Positions 12,077 to 24,031 of a DNA stretch of 64,000 bases are shown in pieces. The stretch lies in NCBI GenBank assembly GCA_948146395.1, contig OX411558.1, positions 38,452,850 through 38,516,849 on the forward strand, read 5' to 3'. How positions within the stretch are numbered: position 1 is the stretch's first letter; each line of letters opens with the position of its first letter. The DNA is from Fragum whitleyi (lineage: Eukaryota; Mollusca; Bivalvia; Cardiida; Cardiidae). The translations under genes were made by a program, and so were the position numbers. The notes under the pieces are model-generated. The model was not told where the DNA came from. It did no database searches and saw only the letters and a list, made by a program, of their open reading frames with translations.

Positions 12077-13508
12077 CACGTGATAATATACTGAATGAGT
12101 TAGGACCTGAATAGAAATAAGAATTGAAAGAGCCTTTATCGCGTTATTCAAAATAAAAAAAAAATAAAATAAAAAGAAAACAAAACAAAACTAAACAAAA
12201 AAATATGCTATCTTTGAAATTATTTTATGGTTAACGTCAAAATCATGAAATCTTAATTCATCTTATTCTCATAACAAAGATTTCCAAATGATACAATGGG
12301 AAACTCGTACCTTTGATAATAGAAATCTCTGAAATCTTCAATTAAATTTATACATTATTTGAAAGACTGTTTGTTTTCTGTTGAGTATGGAATTTATTTA
12401 TAACTGCACATTAACAATTCGACCTTGGCATAATATTTGCATCCTTTATTATCCTTTATTATCAGCAAAATTTAACCTTGAAGCATTAATCTTGATGAAA
12501 CCGGAAACATAGTATTTTTCATTCTGATATCTGTGTGCAATCGGCATGCATTGACCTTTAACAAATATCGCAAATAAACAGTTCCGATTGCGACAAAAAA
12601 GCGCATAGAATCAGGACTTCTAATTCATAAGAAACGATAAAGATCGTTTTGCCTTCCTATAAAGTATTCGCGTTACATTAATTTCTCGTAATTATATTAT
12701 ATAAGGACAGATCTTTGATAAATAAACTTCAGATCAAAAATGGCATGATAATATTGGTCGTATTAAAAATTAGATCAAAATAAATCGTTCAGTCTTAGAA
12801 ACATTCTCAAACTATACCCTTAGCCTTTTCCCTTTTTTTAAATTAAGATAACTACACTTTGTCATTTAATACATGTATTTGCCATGAGATTGGAACTCGC
12901 CTAATATTTAATTTATTGAAGAGGTCTCTCATTTTTTTAAAGAAATCTTTAGTTTATTAGTTACGGCCAATTTCATTCTTTTTCGTGTCAATTTACTGCA
13001 TGCAAAATACACTTGTAATGTATTTGATATCGTTTTGAATGGTAGAGATATCGCCACGTGTCATTTGAATATTCCTTGTGCGCTCTTTTTGTTGGTATCG
13101 ATCTTATAGCTACCAATCATAGCCAAGGTCCTGTTTAGATTTGAAGTTTTCAGGTTATGTCAAAGCTTTTGTTTCGGTTGAGTTATCGAAAGAAAAATTA
13201 TTTCAGATATCTTTAATACATATAATTGTAAATCTACCTCTTGAAACGTTGAAAAAAAACCTCATGAGGGATAACTTATTTTTGGAGTTTAAATTCACCT
13301 TTTTTTTAACTAGAACTAAGTAACGACTATCCAGACCTTAAAAGTCCAGTGGTGGATCTTGACAAGGGCGTGTCTTTAACGTGACGTCATATGGCGGCGA
13401 GGTGCATGTACATATCATCATTTATGTTTCAGCCAAAAATTATCAGACACTTCGCATGCTGCATGAACCGCGCATATTAATAAAACAAGAATTGCTCGAC
13501 ATATAGTT
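12077..13508. other. Duplicated non-coding sequence
   Basis: Part of copy A of the segmental duplication with no gene. Homologous blocks in copy B carry M1 insertions at 21,044-21,480 and 22,342-22,752 that are absent here. An A-rich tract lies at about 12,155-12,205. Confidence 0.6.
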
Positions 13509-13914
13509 CAGAACATCATGGAATTGACAAGGTGAATGATTTTTGGAATAATTAAGGGATGAAATTAAATGAGTGTAAGGAGCGAGTTTAGAGTGAATTT
13601 GATGAGAGGTAATACAATATCGCTAATTTTGTTTAGAATAAACAAAATGGCGAAATTTATTTCCTCCCTTTAATAAAGAACGCATAAAAGTTCTATACAA
13701 AGCTTCCTATTTCTTCAAGAACCTATGATACGCTTACAATTTGAACTATGTCAGTGAAATCACGATTTTTCTTTTTCAAAATTTATTTTGAATGACGTTG
13801 TTGATTCTATATTTTTAAATGGGTTTGAGCGTTTTGATTGGTTTGTGTGAGTGTTTGGAATAAATGATTCGAGCGATGAGTGAGCGAATGTCAATTTCAC
13901 GATGTAACTAACTA
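13509..13914 (+). mobile_element. M1 MITE copy, near full length
   Basis: Left TIR CAGAACATCATGGAATTGAC, centre ATATCGCTAATTTTGTTTAG pairing with ACAAAATGGCGAAATTT, then CCTCCCTTTAATAAAG. The right TIR is GTCAATTTCACGATGTAACT. No counterpart was noticed at the equivalent place in copy B. Confidence 0.85.
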
Positions 13915-14295
13915 AAGCGGTGCATATACGTCCGAACTGGCTTTTAAGTAACCTGAGTGATGACAGGGACCCCAAATATAAAAACATCGACGCAATACAA
14001 ACTGACATATGACGACGGCTCTTTCAGAAAGAGAACGTCAGGGCCTGAGATCATACATTTTTGTACACAACTGAGATATTGCTACAGAATAAGCAGGAAT
14101 AATTGGTTAATAGTAAATGCGTGAAATTTTTTTGATGGTAAAAGGTTAAATTTTACATTTCCAGTATGGTTATGGCTTGAGTAAATCTATAAATTAGCCT
14201 TGATGGATTTGAGTTAATTCTCAGTTATGCAACATAAAATGAAGCCTTTGACTCAGAAAAAGAGCCCTTTATTATCCTGTGAAGCACGTCTGATA

Positions 14296-14612
14296 CAGTT
14301 AAGAATATTGTGAAATTAACAACATGAGTGAGTTTGGATTGATTTTGGAATTATTTGAATGAGTGTGTGGAGTGAGTTTTGCGTGAAATTTAAGGGAGGT
14401 AAACCAATATCGATATTTTCTTTAGTATGTATTACCACCCTTCAATATCATATAATGTATATACACCGATGAACTTTCTGTGTCTTTTCAAACCAACCGT
14501 ACGCTTACAAAATTCAACTATTATGTTTAGTGAAATTGTTGATGTTATCGACCGCTTTTTATTTTAAATGTAGTGGTTAATGTTATCACTTTTAATTATT
14601 TAGGGCGTTTTT
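14296..14612 (+). mobile_element. M1 MITE copy, 3' truncated
   Basis: Preceded by TA; left TIR CAGTTAAGAATATTGTGAAA. The centre AAGGGAGGTAAACCAATATC...TATTACCACCCTTC is present, and the match ends after GGGCGTTTTTGAATGAT, where sequence shared with 23,088 begins. Confidence 0.8.
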
Positions 14613-15004
14613 GAATGATAATAATACTAATGAAAAAAAGTAAGACAGAATCAAGGGAATTTATAACGGGTCCTAATTCATGGACGGAACAACAGTGCAA
14701 AACAGCGGGTAATCTCCTTATTTGGTTTTCAGATCAAATAATTAGAGAATACAGACTATTAGACCTTGAACTTGACTTTGAAGAGTGCTTCATTGACGTC
14801 ATATTTATGCACTCTCGAATAATAGCATTAGAAGCTGTAACTAAATATGGCTTATTCTAAAAGCCATTTCAGGTCTTTTTCGATAATTAGGAACTAATTG
14901 CAATTCGTTTTTAATATCTTTATATGTAATTTTTCATGTCCATTATACAGTATGTAGATAATTGTTTTCGATGATAAAGATTTGATTTGCGTTCGTTCTT
15001 TGTA

Positions 15005-15422
15005 CAAACAGCATCGTGAAATTGATAAGGTTAATAATCTAGGAATGATTTCGGAATGAAATTGAATGAGTTGGAGAAGCGAGTTTTGAATTAGAGTAAG
15101 GGAGGGGGTTGTAATATAACATCGCTAATTTTGTTCGAGACGAACAAAATTAGCGATGGATATTACCTCCCTTTAAAAACTTATATAAACACATATTTAG
15201 CTATCTATATCTTCACGTATTAATCAGACGCTTACAAATTAAAATAAGTCAGTTAAATCACTATTTTTTCTATCGATATTAATTCTGAATACAGTTGTTG
15301 ATCTTGTCCTTTATAAGTCAATTTGAGCGTTTTTGAATGGTTTGAGAAAGTGATGCGAATGAAGAAATCGAGCGCAGAATGAGCGATTTACATGAATGTC
15401 AATTTCACGATGTTATTGACTG
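15005..15422 (+). mobile_element. M1 MITE copy shared by both duplicates
   Basis: Flanked by TA on both sides (15,003-15,004 and 15,423-15,424). The central hairpin is near perfect: CATCGCTAATTTTGTTCG pairs with CGAACAAAATTAGCGATG. The counterpart at 23,466-23,881 has the same flanks, so this insertion predates the duplication. Confidence 0.9.
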
Positions 15423-15573
15423 TATGACTTCACGGCTATTTTAAATGCTTACAAACCCAGACTATCCAACAAACTCAAGGAATGATTTGAATTTTTGAAT
15501 GGAGATGTCGAGTGTTCAAAACGATTTTGGAGCGTTTATTGATTGGGTTGTAGGATTGCTTTGAAAGTTGGTA

Positions 15574-15964
15574 CAGTAAGTTACAGGGTAAAATCGCGAT
15601 TATATTTATTTTGAATGTAGCTGTTCAAAGTTTGCTAAGCACCAAAACTGTTTATACTATTCCTCATTTTGCACGAGTCTCGCGAGAAAATTGCGTGTCA
15701 AATTTCGTATTGTGTACATTAGATATCTTGTCAATATTTTATTGTATAATTTTAAACACGAACACGAATGTTTTTGTTTTTTTAATAAGCTCCTGTAGGA
15801 CAGCGAAAAAGTTGGGTGCTTAGCAAACTTTGATTTGTATATATTTTGCAATTATTGTTGAGGGTTTCGGAACGGTTTGAATAAGAATTTCGAATGAATG
15901 GAGCGATGAGCGAATTAGAATTGTATGATTGAGATGAATGTCAATTTCACGATGTAACTAACTG
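15574..15964 (+). mobile_element. M1 internal-deletion derivative, with inserted element
   Basis: Starts CAGTAAGTTACAGGGTAAAA and jumps directly to the TTTATTTTGAATGTAGCTGTT part of the right half, so the left half and central hairpin are missing. The right TIR ends AACTAACTG at 15,964. The counterpart at 24,032-24,218 is only 187 bp; the difference is the insertion at 15,625-15,833. Confidence 0.8.
15625..15833. mobile_element. 208-bp TIR element private to copy A
   Basis: Perfect 19-bp terminal inverted repeats: TCAAAGTTTGCTAAGCACC and GGTGCTTAGCAAACTTTGA. Copy B reads straight through this point (GTAGCTGTTGATTATA), so it is an insertion after the duplication. No clear target duplication could be assigned, and the interior has no coding capacity. 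Confidence 0.82.
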
Positions 15965-16180
15965 TTTTAGCATTCGCACTATTCAGTTCCATATAACACG
16001 TCTCGAAATAATCCAAGTTTACTGCTGTTTTACCCAGTGCATAAAATGGAATGAAAAGAAGCGAAGCTTGTTTGAAATCACGGAGGTGGAGTCAAAACCT
16101 AATTACTTTTAAGTTTAAATCCACTTTGCAATTTTATACAGTGTAATTGATTCTACCTTCATGACGTTAACAAAACAAAT

Positions 16181-16405
16181 GAGCCTGTATGGGATATTTC
16201 CATCAATTTGAAATGTTTGTGAAGTGCAAACATTGGGTAGCGTTGACAGCCACATACCGTAAAGATGGTCTACAGATACTTTGAGACCTTATCTATCTAC
16301 TAAACGCATAGTGAAGACTCTGATCAGACTGTGCGTATGCATGGGCTGGTCAGAGTCTTTGCTCTTCGCATATTTGAAATTGTTGGAAATCTCACGCACT
16401 GGCCC
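16181..16405 (+). mobile_element. M3 MITE copy
   Basis: Imperfect TIRs: GAGCCTGTATGGGATATTTC at the left, and on the right the inverse of GGCCAGTGCGTGAGATTTCC. The interior contains GCGTTGACAGCCACATACCG and CTTATCTATCTACTAAACGC. Duplicate at 24,418-24,642; a third copy, inverted, at 47,401-47,635. Confidence 0.75.
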
Positions 16406-16694
16406 AAGTATTCTCTTCGCATCTTCTCCAATTCAGCATGTTACTCTCAAAATTTAGACAAACGTAAGGAATTAACTTTAAAAAGACCGGCAGTAATTTC
16501 TTAAAGTGCTTTATGTAAATGAAAATCGTAGTATATTTGAATTTGTCGTGTTATCTTAGAGCGAGAGATACTTAAATGTGATGAAAATGTAAATGAGAAA
16601 TGCTTGCGCGATACATGTAACAATAATTTTACGTAATATTTCATGACTGACTTAGAGAAATTAAATATTCGTATTTCGCATTTAGCCAATTCGT

Positions 16695-16800
16695 ACTTAG
16701 AAACTTTTTGAAATTGACACTCAATTCGATGAAAACTATTCCAAATCACTCGCTCAGTGTTCCATGCATTCTTTCCATATACTCACTTACACCGTTGGAC
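16695..16800 (-). mobile_element. M1 fragment
   Basis: Only the outer part of a reverse-oriented copy remains: AAATTGACACTCAATTCGAT, ATCACTCGCTCAGTG, CATATACTCACTTAC. Counterpart at 24,933-25,080. Confidence 0.7.
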
Positions 16801-16868
16801 CCACCGTGTGCTTTACATAGAGCAGGTTAGAGAATCATTGTGGATCTCAGTAGTAGTTTCGTCTTGTA

Positions 16869-17256
16869 CAGCTATGAACATCGGGAAATCGACAAGGTGA
16901 ATGGTTTTGGAATATTTTGAGTGAATTCCAAGGGTGATATACCAATATCACAAATTTTGTTTCGGTTGAACATAATTAGCGATATTTTTTACCTCCCTTT
17001 AATAAGATGTACATAGCTTTATATGTCTCCACGAACCTATCGTAAGCTTACAAAATTTGATTATGTAAGGAAATCGAGGATTTTATTTACCGATTTTATT
17101 TCTTTTTTAATGTAGTTGTTGATCTCATCAATTTCAGTGATATTATAGCGTTTTTGACTGGTTTGAGTGAGTGTTTGGAATGAATTAATGGAGCGCTGAC
17201 TGAGCGATTCAGGGTTTTTTTGATCGGAATGAAAGACAATTTCACGATGTTAACTG
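16869..17256 (+). mobile_element. M1 MITE copy shared by both duplicates
   Basis: Preceded by TA; CAGCTATGAACATCGGGAAA at the left and CAATTTCACGATGTTAACTG at the right. The left half is shortened and the central hairpin is worn. Counterpart at 25,259-25,690. Confidence 0.85.
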
Positions 17257-17351
17257 ATCTGTAACAACTTACTATCTTCTGGAGGCGTCGCTCATTTTAG
17301 CATATGCTACGGTAGCGAGGATAAATAAACGGAAATAATCACAATCAAAAC

Positions 17352-17690
17352 AGTAAACTTATCACTCAAATCGATCAAATCATTCTTACATTTTACTGGC
17401 TGGTGGCGATTTAAAAGCGTCTGATTGGTCCATGAAGACACCCAAACAAATAACTACATATTTTACTTTTAAAGGGGAGAGATATAGCGAAATAAGCGAT
17501 ATCAAGTTAGCGCCTCTTTATTTCACTAAAAAATTCTTCCGCACAATAATTAAATTCCATTCCGAAACATCCCAAAAATCATTTAACTTGACAAATACAA
17601 GATGTTCTTATATCCTCTTCACCTCAAATACTATAAATTCAATTTATTCCGAAATCATTTGAAAACCATTCACATTGACAAATAAACGAT
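17352..17690 (-). mobile_element. M1 fragment, second subfamily, with repeated end
   Basis: Has GGCTGGTGGCGATTTAAAAG, GTCTGATTGGTCCATGAAGA and a worn centre, ending near TTGACAAATACAAGATGTTC. A second shorter copy of the end part (AATTTATTCCGAAATCATTT...TTGACAAATAAACGATGTTC) follows at about 17,636-17,690. Confidence 0.7.
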
Positions 17691-18039
17691 GTTCCCACAT
17701 TTTCTTCACAGCAAATACCGTGCACAAAAGCCTTGTGGCCCTCCATGTAATTTAAAAATCAGACAGCTAAACAAACATATAAATGTATATGAAATTAATT
17801 CCACTTTTCTATCAATTAATCTTACACTACAAAACTTTGTTCAATTTCCCTTTTTTGTCGTCATAAAATTTTCTCCAAACTACAGCTAGATGATCTCAAC
17901 CAAAATAGGGTAACATATCTACACCGAAGGGAAGGGAAGATAACGCTTAGATTTTGCTATATCATTTTGTAGCTAAAAAATATATATTGTACTATTGAAA
18001 AAAAGAGATTAAAAAAAGAAGAAGAAAGGGCATAAAGCT

Positions 18040-18415
18040 AGATACATCGTGCAACTGACAAGATGAATGATTTTGGAACGAATTTGGAATGAAATTGAAC
18101 GAGTGTGTGGAGCGAGCTTTGAGTGGAATTAAAGGGAGGTATTCAAATCAGAAAAATGAACAAAATTAGCGATATTTATCCCCCCCCCCCCTCTTACATA
18201 AAATATGCATACAAGTTCTATAAATAGCTCCCTTTTTCTTCAAGAACCTATCAGACGTGCTTAAAAATTGACTAATGTCAGTGAAAGCGCATTTTTTCTA
18301 GCTTTGTTTATTTTGAATGACGTGACGTATTTGGAATGAATGAATTGAGCGCTGAACGAGTGATTTGAAATGGTTTTGATCGAGATGAATGTCAATTTCA
18401 CGATGTTGTTAACTG
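18040..18415 (+). mobile_element. M1 MITE copy
   Basis: Left end ACATCGTGCAACTGACAAGA; right TIR GTCAATTTCACGATGTTGTT then AACTG. One arm of the central hairpin is decayed and the TTACCTCCC motif is replaced by a run of 12 C at 18,180-18,191. Confidence 0.82.
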
Positions 18416-18659
18416 ATTATGTAACATGAGAATACGTTAGATCTGCTTTATTAAAGAATTGAAGAGTGTAGTTTTATACCTCAACAACAAAAAAGGGGGG
18501 TGGGGGAGATAACGCTAGCTTGTAAAAAACGAGCATGGAAAGGTACTTCTAAAGTTTGGTTTAATGATTATATAATGTAAATCTACGACATAAGTGAAGA
18601 AGAAACGTTTTCATTGGGCGGAAAAATGACCCCACGTGTCCATTGCTACCTTACAAGAT

Positions 18660-18838
18660 GCGTCCAAAATGTTCAATATTCCAATCAAATCGATCAAATA
18701 ACTGCATTACTTTTCTACATCGGAGCATTCTTGAGTGATTGGAGTGATTTTTTGGGATACATAGTTTTGGCGCTGAGCGACTGATTTTGAATGGTTTTGG
18801 CCGAAATGAATGTTAATTGCACATTTGTGATTAACTGT
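18660..18838 (+). mobile_element. M1 right-half fragment
   Basis: CAATCAAATCGATCAAATAA, GCGCTGAGCGACTGATTTTG, GGTTTTGGCCGAAATGAATG, then a worn right TIR ending TTAACTG before TA. Confidence 0.55.
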
Positions 18839-19464
18839 AATGACACCATTCGAAATCGCATTCTAAGTGCTTCACCCATAGCATTCCCACCATTGACTAA
18901 AATCGTTCAAATCGCCCCGAAATTGTTCAGATCGCTTCACCATTTCACACAAGTCGACCAAATTGAAATTGAGCATGTGCGTGACATTTCCAACAATTTC
19001 AAAAGTATGCAAATTCCAAATATTGAGCAGCAGAGACAACCACAGAATGCAGACAGATTGATCACTAATTACATACAGAGAAACTATTATCATGCAATGA
19101 AGCTTGTATTGACTTGATATCTCCTGTCTGATGGCATTGAATTGTATCAGTCAGTCTATTTTTAGAATCAATATGCATATTCATTATCTAATCCAGGACC
19201 CCCTTTACCTAAAAACGTTACTATCATTGTAAATGTCGCCCATCCTGCTAATAATAAATTCGTTTTCATACCAAAGTCATCTCCTTGTTAATTGCACGAT
19301 GTTCTTAACTATAAGTGTTTCTTTGCTTGAAAAAAATGCAACACTATTTTATATTATTTGGATTAATTCATGCTTTATAAACTGAAATACGCATACTATA
19401 TAACATAAAATAAAGTAGGTTATCGCTATCATTATCGTTGATAAAGCCATTCACGCGATTTGTA

Positions 19465-19892
19465 CAGTTAATTACATCGTGAAATTGACATTTAACTCAA
19501 TCACAACCATTCTAAATCGCTCACTCAGCGCTCCATTCATTTATTCCAAACACTCACTCAAACCATTCAAAAACGCTCCAAACTCACTGAAAACATATAA
19601 CAACAACTTCGTTCAAAATTATAATAGCTAGGAAAAAAATCGGGATTTCAATTGAAATCGTAAGCGTCTGATAGGTTATTGAAGAAATAGGGAGCTATCT
19701 AATGAGCTTGTATGCATATATTATTAAAGGGAGGTAATCAATATTGCTAATTTTGTTCATCCCGAACAAAATTTGCAATACAGGATTACCTCCCATTAAA
19801 TTCACCCAAAAGTCGCTCCACACACTCATTCAATTTCATTCCTATATCATTCAAAATCATTCACCTTGTCAATTTCACGATGTTGTTAACTG
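19465..19892 (-). mobile_element. M1 MITE reference copy, 428 bp, exact TA target
   Basis: The best defined M1 copy. The left end is CAGTTAATTACATCGTGAAA and the right end is the inverse of CAGTTAACAACATCGTGAAA. TA flanks both sides (19,463-19,464; 19,893-19,894). Copy A of the segmental duplication has the unoccupied site, CGATTTGTAATCTTTTGG, with a single TA at 10,502-10,503. CAGT ends plus TA duplication are typical of Tc1/mariner-type non-autonomous elements. The centre is a hairpin: AATTTTGTTC and GAACAAAATT flanked by GGGAGGTAAT and ATTACCTCCC. It encodes no protein. Confidence 0.95.
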
Positions 19893-20208
19893 TATTCTTT
19901 TGGGTTAAGCAAAAGTAGAATAAGGTTTACTTTTCAGTTTCTATTGCAATGCAAATGAGGATATAAAAAACAATTTTGCCGTTCGGATTAACATAGTTTC
20001 TTTCATATCAAAGATAACGAGAAAGGTCTTTTTTTATCCACGAATTAAGCGAAACTTTTATTGTATATAATGAGGTTAATTATTATTTGAATTATTAATT
20101 TCTAATGTTAACATTCTTTTGCCCTGACCTTTCCGGCAAAGTAATTGATTCTCATTAAGTCATAAAAGGCAAACTAACAAGATTAAAGTAAGAAAGCTAT
20201 ATCAACTT

Positions 20209-20635
20209 CAATAAACAATATCGTGAAATTGACAAGTTGAATGATTTGGGAATGATTTGTTAATGATATTGAATGGGTGCGTGGACCAAGTTTTGAATGA
20301 AATTTAAGATAGATAATTCAATATCGCTGTTTTTATCCAAGTTAGACGAAATAAACAATATTTATTACCTCCTTCTAAACAATCTACGTACTCTCCAATT
20401 TGTGCGTCTTCACCTTACAATCAGACGCTTTAAAATCCATACAAGCCAAAACGTATCTTGGAATAACTGGATCAATTTCAATGAAACATTGAACGGTTTC
20501 GAGTTGTATTTAAAGATTTCTGAGCGTTTTTGAGTTATTGAAGTAAGTGTTTCAAATGAATGAATTGGGCACTGAGTGAGCGATTAAGGATGTTTTTGAT
20601 CGAGATGAATGTCAATTTCACGATGTTATTAACTC
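20209..20635 (+). mobile_element. M1 MITE copy, second subfamily
   Basis: Full-length counterpart of the interrupted copy at 10,820-11,712. Right TIR GTCAATTTCACGATGTTATT then AACTC. Carries the CTCCAATTTGTGCGTCTTCA and AAAATCCATACAAGCCAAAA blocks of the second subfamily. Confidence 0.85.
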
Positions 20636-20670
20636 ATAACTGTAGCCAGAAAGTTTAACAATGATTTTGA

Positions 20671-20978
20671 AGACTCGTTGGTTGATTGATAAGCGTACTC
20701 GGTTCGTACTTTGTGTTTGTGAGTTCGAGCCCCAACCAGAGTCTACCTCTTGTATTGGTTTGCTTAAAACGCTTTCATTTTACATCGCTTCGGAAACAAG
20801 TTCTTACAACTTAGACTAAGCCGTTTTGATTCTTTTTCCTAGAAAATTCACCAGTTCTCTCACCGAAAGTGTGGGAGAGTTAAATAAGCAAGATTGGAAG
20901 CCGCTCCCGGGAATCGAACACAGGACCTTTAGTCAGGTGCCGATGCACCACCTGTAGACCACGGACACCAGTGCACAT
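20671..20978 (+). mobile_element. tRNA-like SINE pair, inverted heads (copy B)
   Basis: Counterpart of 11,741-12,076. Left head: CTCGTTGGTTGATTGATAAG with B box GTGAGTTCGAGCCCC. Right head on the minus strand: B box GTGTTCGATTCCCGGGAG. Both heads have diverged; the right B box is the better preserved. Confidence 0.6.
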
Positions 20979-21043
20979 GATAAATTACTAAATGAGTGAG
21001 CAGCCGGGTAGAAACAATAGTCTTTCGACCTTTTATCGTGCTA

Positions 21044-21480
21044 CAGTTAGGATGAACGTAAAGTTGACAAGGGGATTGATTTTGGATTGATTTTGGAATG
21101 AAATTGAATGAGTGTGAGAAGAGTTTTTTGAATGATCTTAAAGGGATGTGAAACTAAATCAATAATTTCATCTAATCAGACGGAATTAGCTATAATTTTA
21201 ACCTGCCTTTAATAAAAACTTGATATTTTTTTCTGATTGTGTGTCCTGAAGAAAAAAACAGACGCTTAGAAATAAAGGCAAACCAATGAAATCATACATT
21301 ATTTGATCGATTTGATTGAAGTGTTGATCATCTTGAATAATTTGAGCGTTTTTTGGAACAATCAAAGAGAGTTTTTGAGTGAATGGAGTGAGTATTTAAA
21401 ATGAATGATTGAAGCGCTGAACGAGTGATATTGAATGGTTTTGATAGGAATGAATGTCAATTTCACGATGCCAATAACTG
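21044..21480 (+). mobile_element. M1 MITE copy private to copy B
   Basis: TA at 21,042-21,043 and 21,481-21,482. Left TIR CAGTTAGGATGAACGTAAAG; right TIR ends GATGCCAATAACTG. The matching place in copy A (about 12,145, TTTATCGCGTTATTC) has no element, so it inserted after the duplication. Confidence 0.85.
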
Positions 21481-22341
21481 TACCCAGAGTAAGAAATAAA
21501 GGATATATAAAGGCAATACCTTATCTTTGAAATAATTTTTATGGTTTTTCGTCCAAAACATGAAAGAATAGTTCATAAACTTCTCTAAACAATGATTTGT
21601 AAATGATACAAAGGCAACTTGTAGCTTTATAAGAGAAAAGTCTCAAATCGTCAACGAATTTATGTATTATTTGAAAGAATACGTTTGTTTTCTGTAGGGT
21701 ATTGAATTAATTTATAACCACACATTAACAATTCGACCTTTGCATAATATTTGCATCCTTTATTATCCTTTATTATCAGTAAAATTTAGCCTTGAAGCAT
21801 TAATCTTGATAAAACCGGAAACATAGCATTTTTCATTCTAATATCTGTGCGCAATCGGCATTGACTTTTAACAATGATTTCTGGCGACAAAAAATAAAAA
21901 CAAAACAACAACATAAAATCAGGACTTCTAATTCATAAGAAACGATAAAGATCGTTTTGCCTTCTTTTAAGTATTCATATTACATTCATTTCTCGTAATT
22001 ATATTCTATAAAGACCGATCATTGATAAATCAACCGCAGATCAACAATGAAATAATAATATTGGTTGTAGTAAAAATTAGATTAAAATAATTCGTTCAGT
22101 CTTTGAAACATTCTCAAAATATACCCTGAGCTTTTCTCTTTTATACTTGAGCTAACTACACTTTTTTCTTTTAATATTTGCCAAAGAATTTGAAATTGCT
22201 TAACCTTTGAGTATGTGACGGGGTCTTCCTCTTAAGAAATTGTTATGTAAGTGTTATTACCATTATTTTCCGTGTCAATTTACCTCAAAATACACTCGTT
22301 AAACATTGAAAAAATGCTTCAGAATGTTAAACGATACGATT

Positions 22342-22752
22342 AGTAATATCGAGATTGTGACATTCATCTCGATCAAAATCATTCCAAATCGCTCACTCAG
22401 CGCTCCATTCAGTCATTCCAAACACTAACTCGAACCATTTAAAACACTCCAAAATCACTAAAAGATAAGATCAACAACTTCATTCAAAATAGATTCAGCT
22501 GGAAAAATGCAATATATCTGAAATAATTGAAATTATGAGCGTCTGAGTTTTTCTTTAGGAAATATAAAGCTATTTATAGAAATTGTATGCATATCATATT
22601 AAAGGGAAGAAATAAATATCGCCAATTTTGTTCTTGATGAACAAAACTAGCGATATTGGATTACCTCCCTTTATTTTCAATCAAAGCTCATTCAATTTCA
22701 TTCCAGAATCATTCAAAAATCGTTCACATTGGCAATTTCACTGTATCATCTA
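22342..22752 (-). mobile_element. M1 MITE copy private to copy B, ends worn
   Basis: GTGACATTCATCTCGATCAA at the left and CATTGGCAATTTCACTGTAT at the right. The central hairpin is well kept (GCCAATTTTGTTC with GAACAAAACTAGC). Copy A lacks it around 13,040. Confidence 0.82.
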
Positions 22753-23465
22753 AAATGGTCATTTGTAGATAATTGTAAGTTCTTTATGTTCGTAGGAATT
22801 TTATGGTTACCAGTCATAGCCAAGGTCATGTTAAGTTTGGCTAATTTCAGGTTTTGCCAAAGCTTTCATTGGTTTCGGTTTAGTCATTTAATAAAATTTG
22901 ATTTCCTATATCTTTAACTAGAGAGAATTATAATAGTTATCCCATAAAACGCTGGATATATCACTTTCAAGAGGTATAACTCATTTTTTTGAGTTATACA
23001 CATTTGTGAAGCGCTTCTGATATCCACATATAGATTGAAATGCTCGGGAGATATTCGCTATTCGGAACGCGACAGTTTAAACATAATACTAATAAAAAGT
23101 AAGACAGAATCAAGGGAATTTATAACGGGTCCTAATTCATGGACGGAATAACAGTGCAAATCGGCGGGTAATCTCCTTATTTGGTTTTCAGATCAAATCT
23201 TCGGAGACTACAGATTATAAGACCTTGAACTTGACTTTGAAGAGTGCTTTATTGACGTCATAGTCCTGCACTCTCGAAATTATGGCATTAGAAGCTGTCA
23301 CTAAATATGGCGTATTTTAAAAAGCTATTTCAGGTCTTTTTTGATAATTAGGAACTAATTGTAATTCGTTTTTAATATCTTTATATGTAAATTTTCATGT
23401 CCATTATACAGAATGTAGACAATTGTTAACGATGATAAAGATTTGATTGGCGTTCGTTCCTTGTA

Positions 23466-23881
23466 CAAACAAAATCGTGTAATTAATAAGGTGAATAATC
23501 TAGGAATGATTTCGGAATGAAATTGAATGAGTTCTATGAGCGAGTTTTGAATTAGATTAAGGGAGGGGTTGTAATATAACATCGCTAATTTTCTTCGAGA
23601 CGAACAAAATTAGCGATGGATATTACCTTCCTTTAAAAATTTATATAAACACATGTTTAGTTTTCTTTATCTTCACGTACCAATCAGACGCTTACAAATG
23701 AAATTAAGTCAGTAAAATCTCTATTTTTGCTAGCAATGTTCATTTTGGATGCAGTTATTGATTTTACCTTTTTTAGTCAATTTGAGCGTTTTTGAATGGT
23801 TTGAAAGAGTGTTTTGAATGAATGAATTGTACGCGGAGTGAGCGATTTAAATGATTGTCAATTGCACGATGTTATTGACTG
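23466..23881 (+). mobile_element. M1 MITE copy (duplicate of 15,005-15,422)
   Basis: TA on both sides; same CAAAC deletion near the left end as its counterpart. Right TIR GTCAATTGCACGATGTTATT. Central arms are CATCGCTAATTTTCTTCG and CGAACAAAATTAGCGATG. Confidence 0.9.
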
Positions 23882-24031
23882 TATGTCTTCACTACCATAT
23901 TGGATGCTTCCAAATCCAGGCTATCCAACAAAATCAAGAAATGATTTGATCCTTTGAATGGAGATGTCTGGTGTCCAAACGACTTTGGAGTGTTAATTGA
24001 TTGGGTTGTAGAAATGTAATGAATGGTTTTA

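Larger units (their letters stand above)
10280..17290 (+). repeat. Segmental duplication, copy A
   Basis: Collinear with 19,207-25,715. Shared markers in order: AACGTTACTATCATT (10,288; 19,216), AACATAGTTTCTTTCATATC (10,600; 19,990), the paired tRNA-like element (11.74; 20.67 kb), CATAATATTTGCATCCTTTA (12,430; 21,740), CATAGCCAAGGTC (13,119; 22,818), GGGTCCTAATTCATGGACGG (14,669; 23,128), the M1 pair at 15.0/23.5 kb, M3 at 16.2/24.4 kb and M1 at 16.9/25.3 kb. Copy A carries a private 208-bp TIR insertion and lacks several M1 insertions found in copy B. Confidence 0.88.

Noticed and set aside
14615..14860. 81-codon open frame with ITGPNSW in copy A of the duplication
   Set aside because: In the duplicate at 23.1 kb the frame is broken by a stop (GAATAACAG for GAACAACAG) and other changes; no domain is recognisable.
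18791..19117. 108-codon plus frame
   Set aside because: It begins inside an M1 end fragment and runs into M3-like wording near 18,975-19,000; no motif and no splice context.
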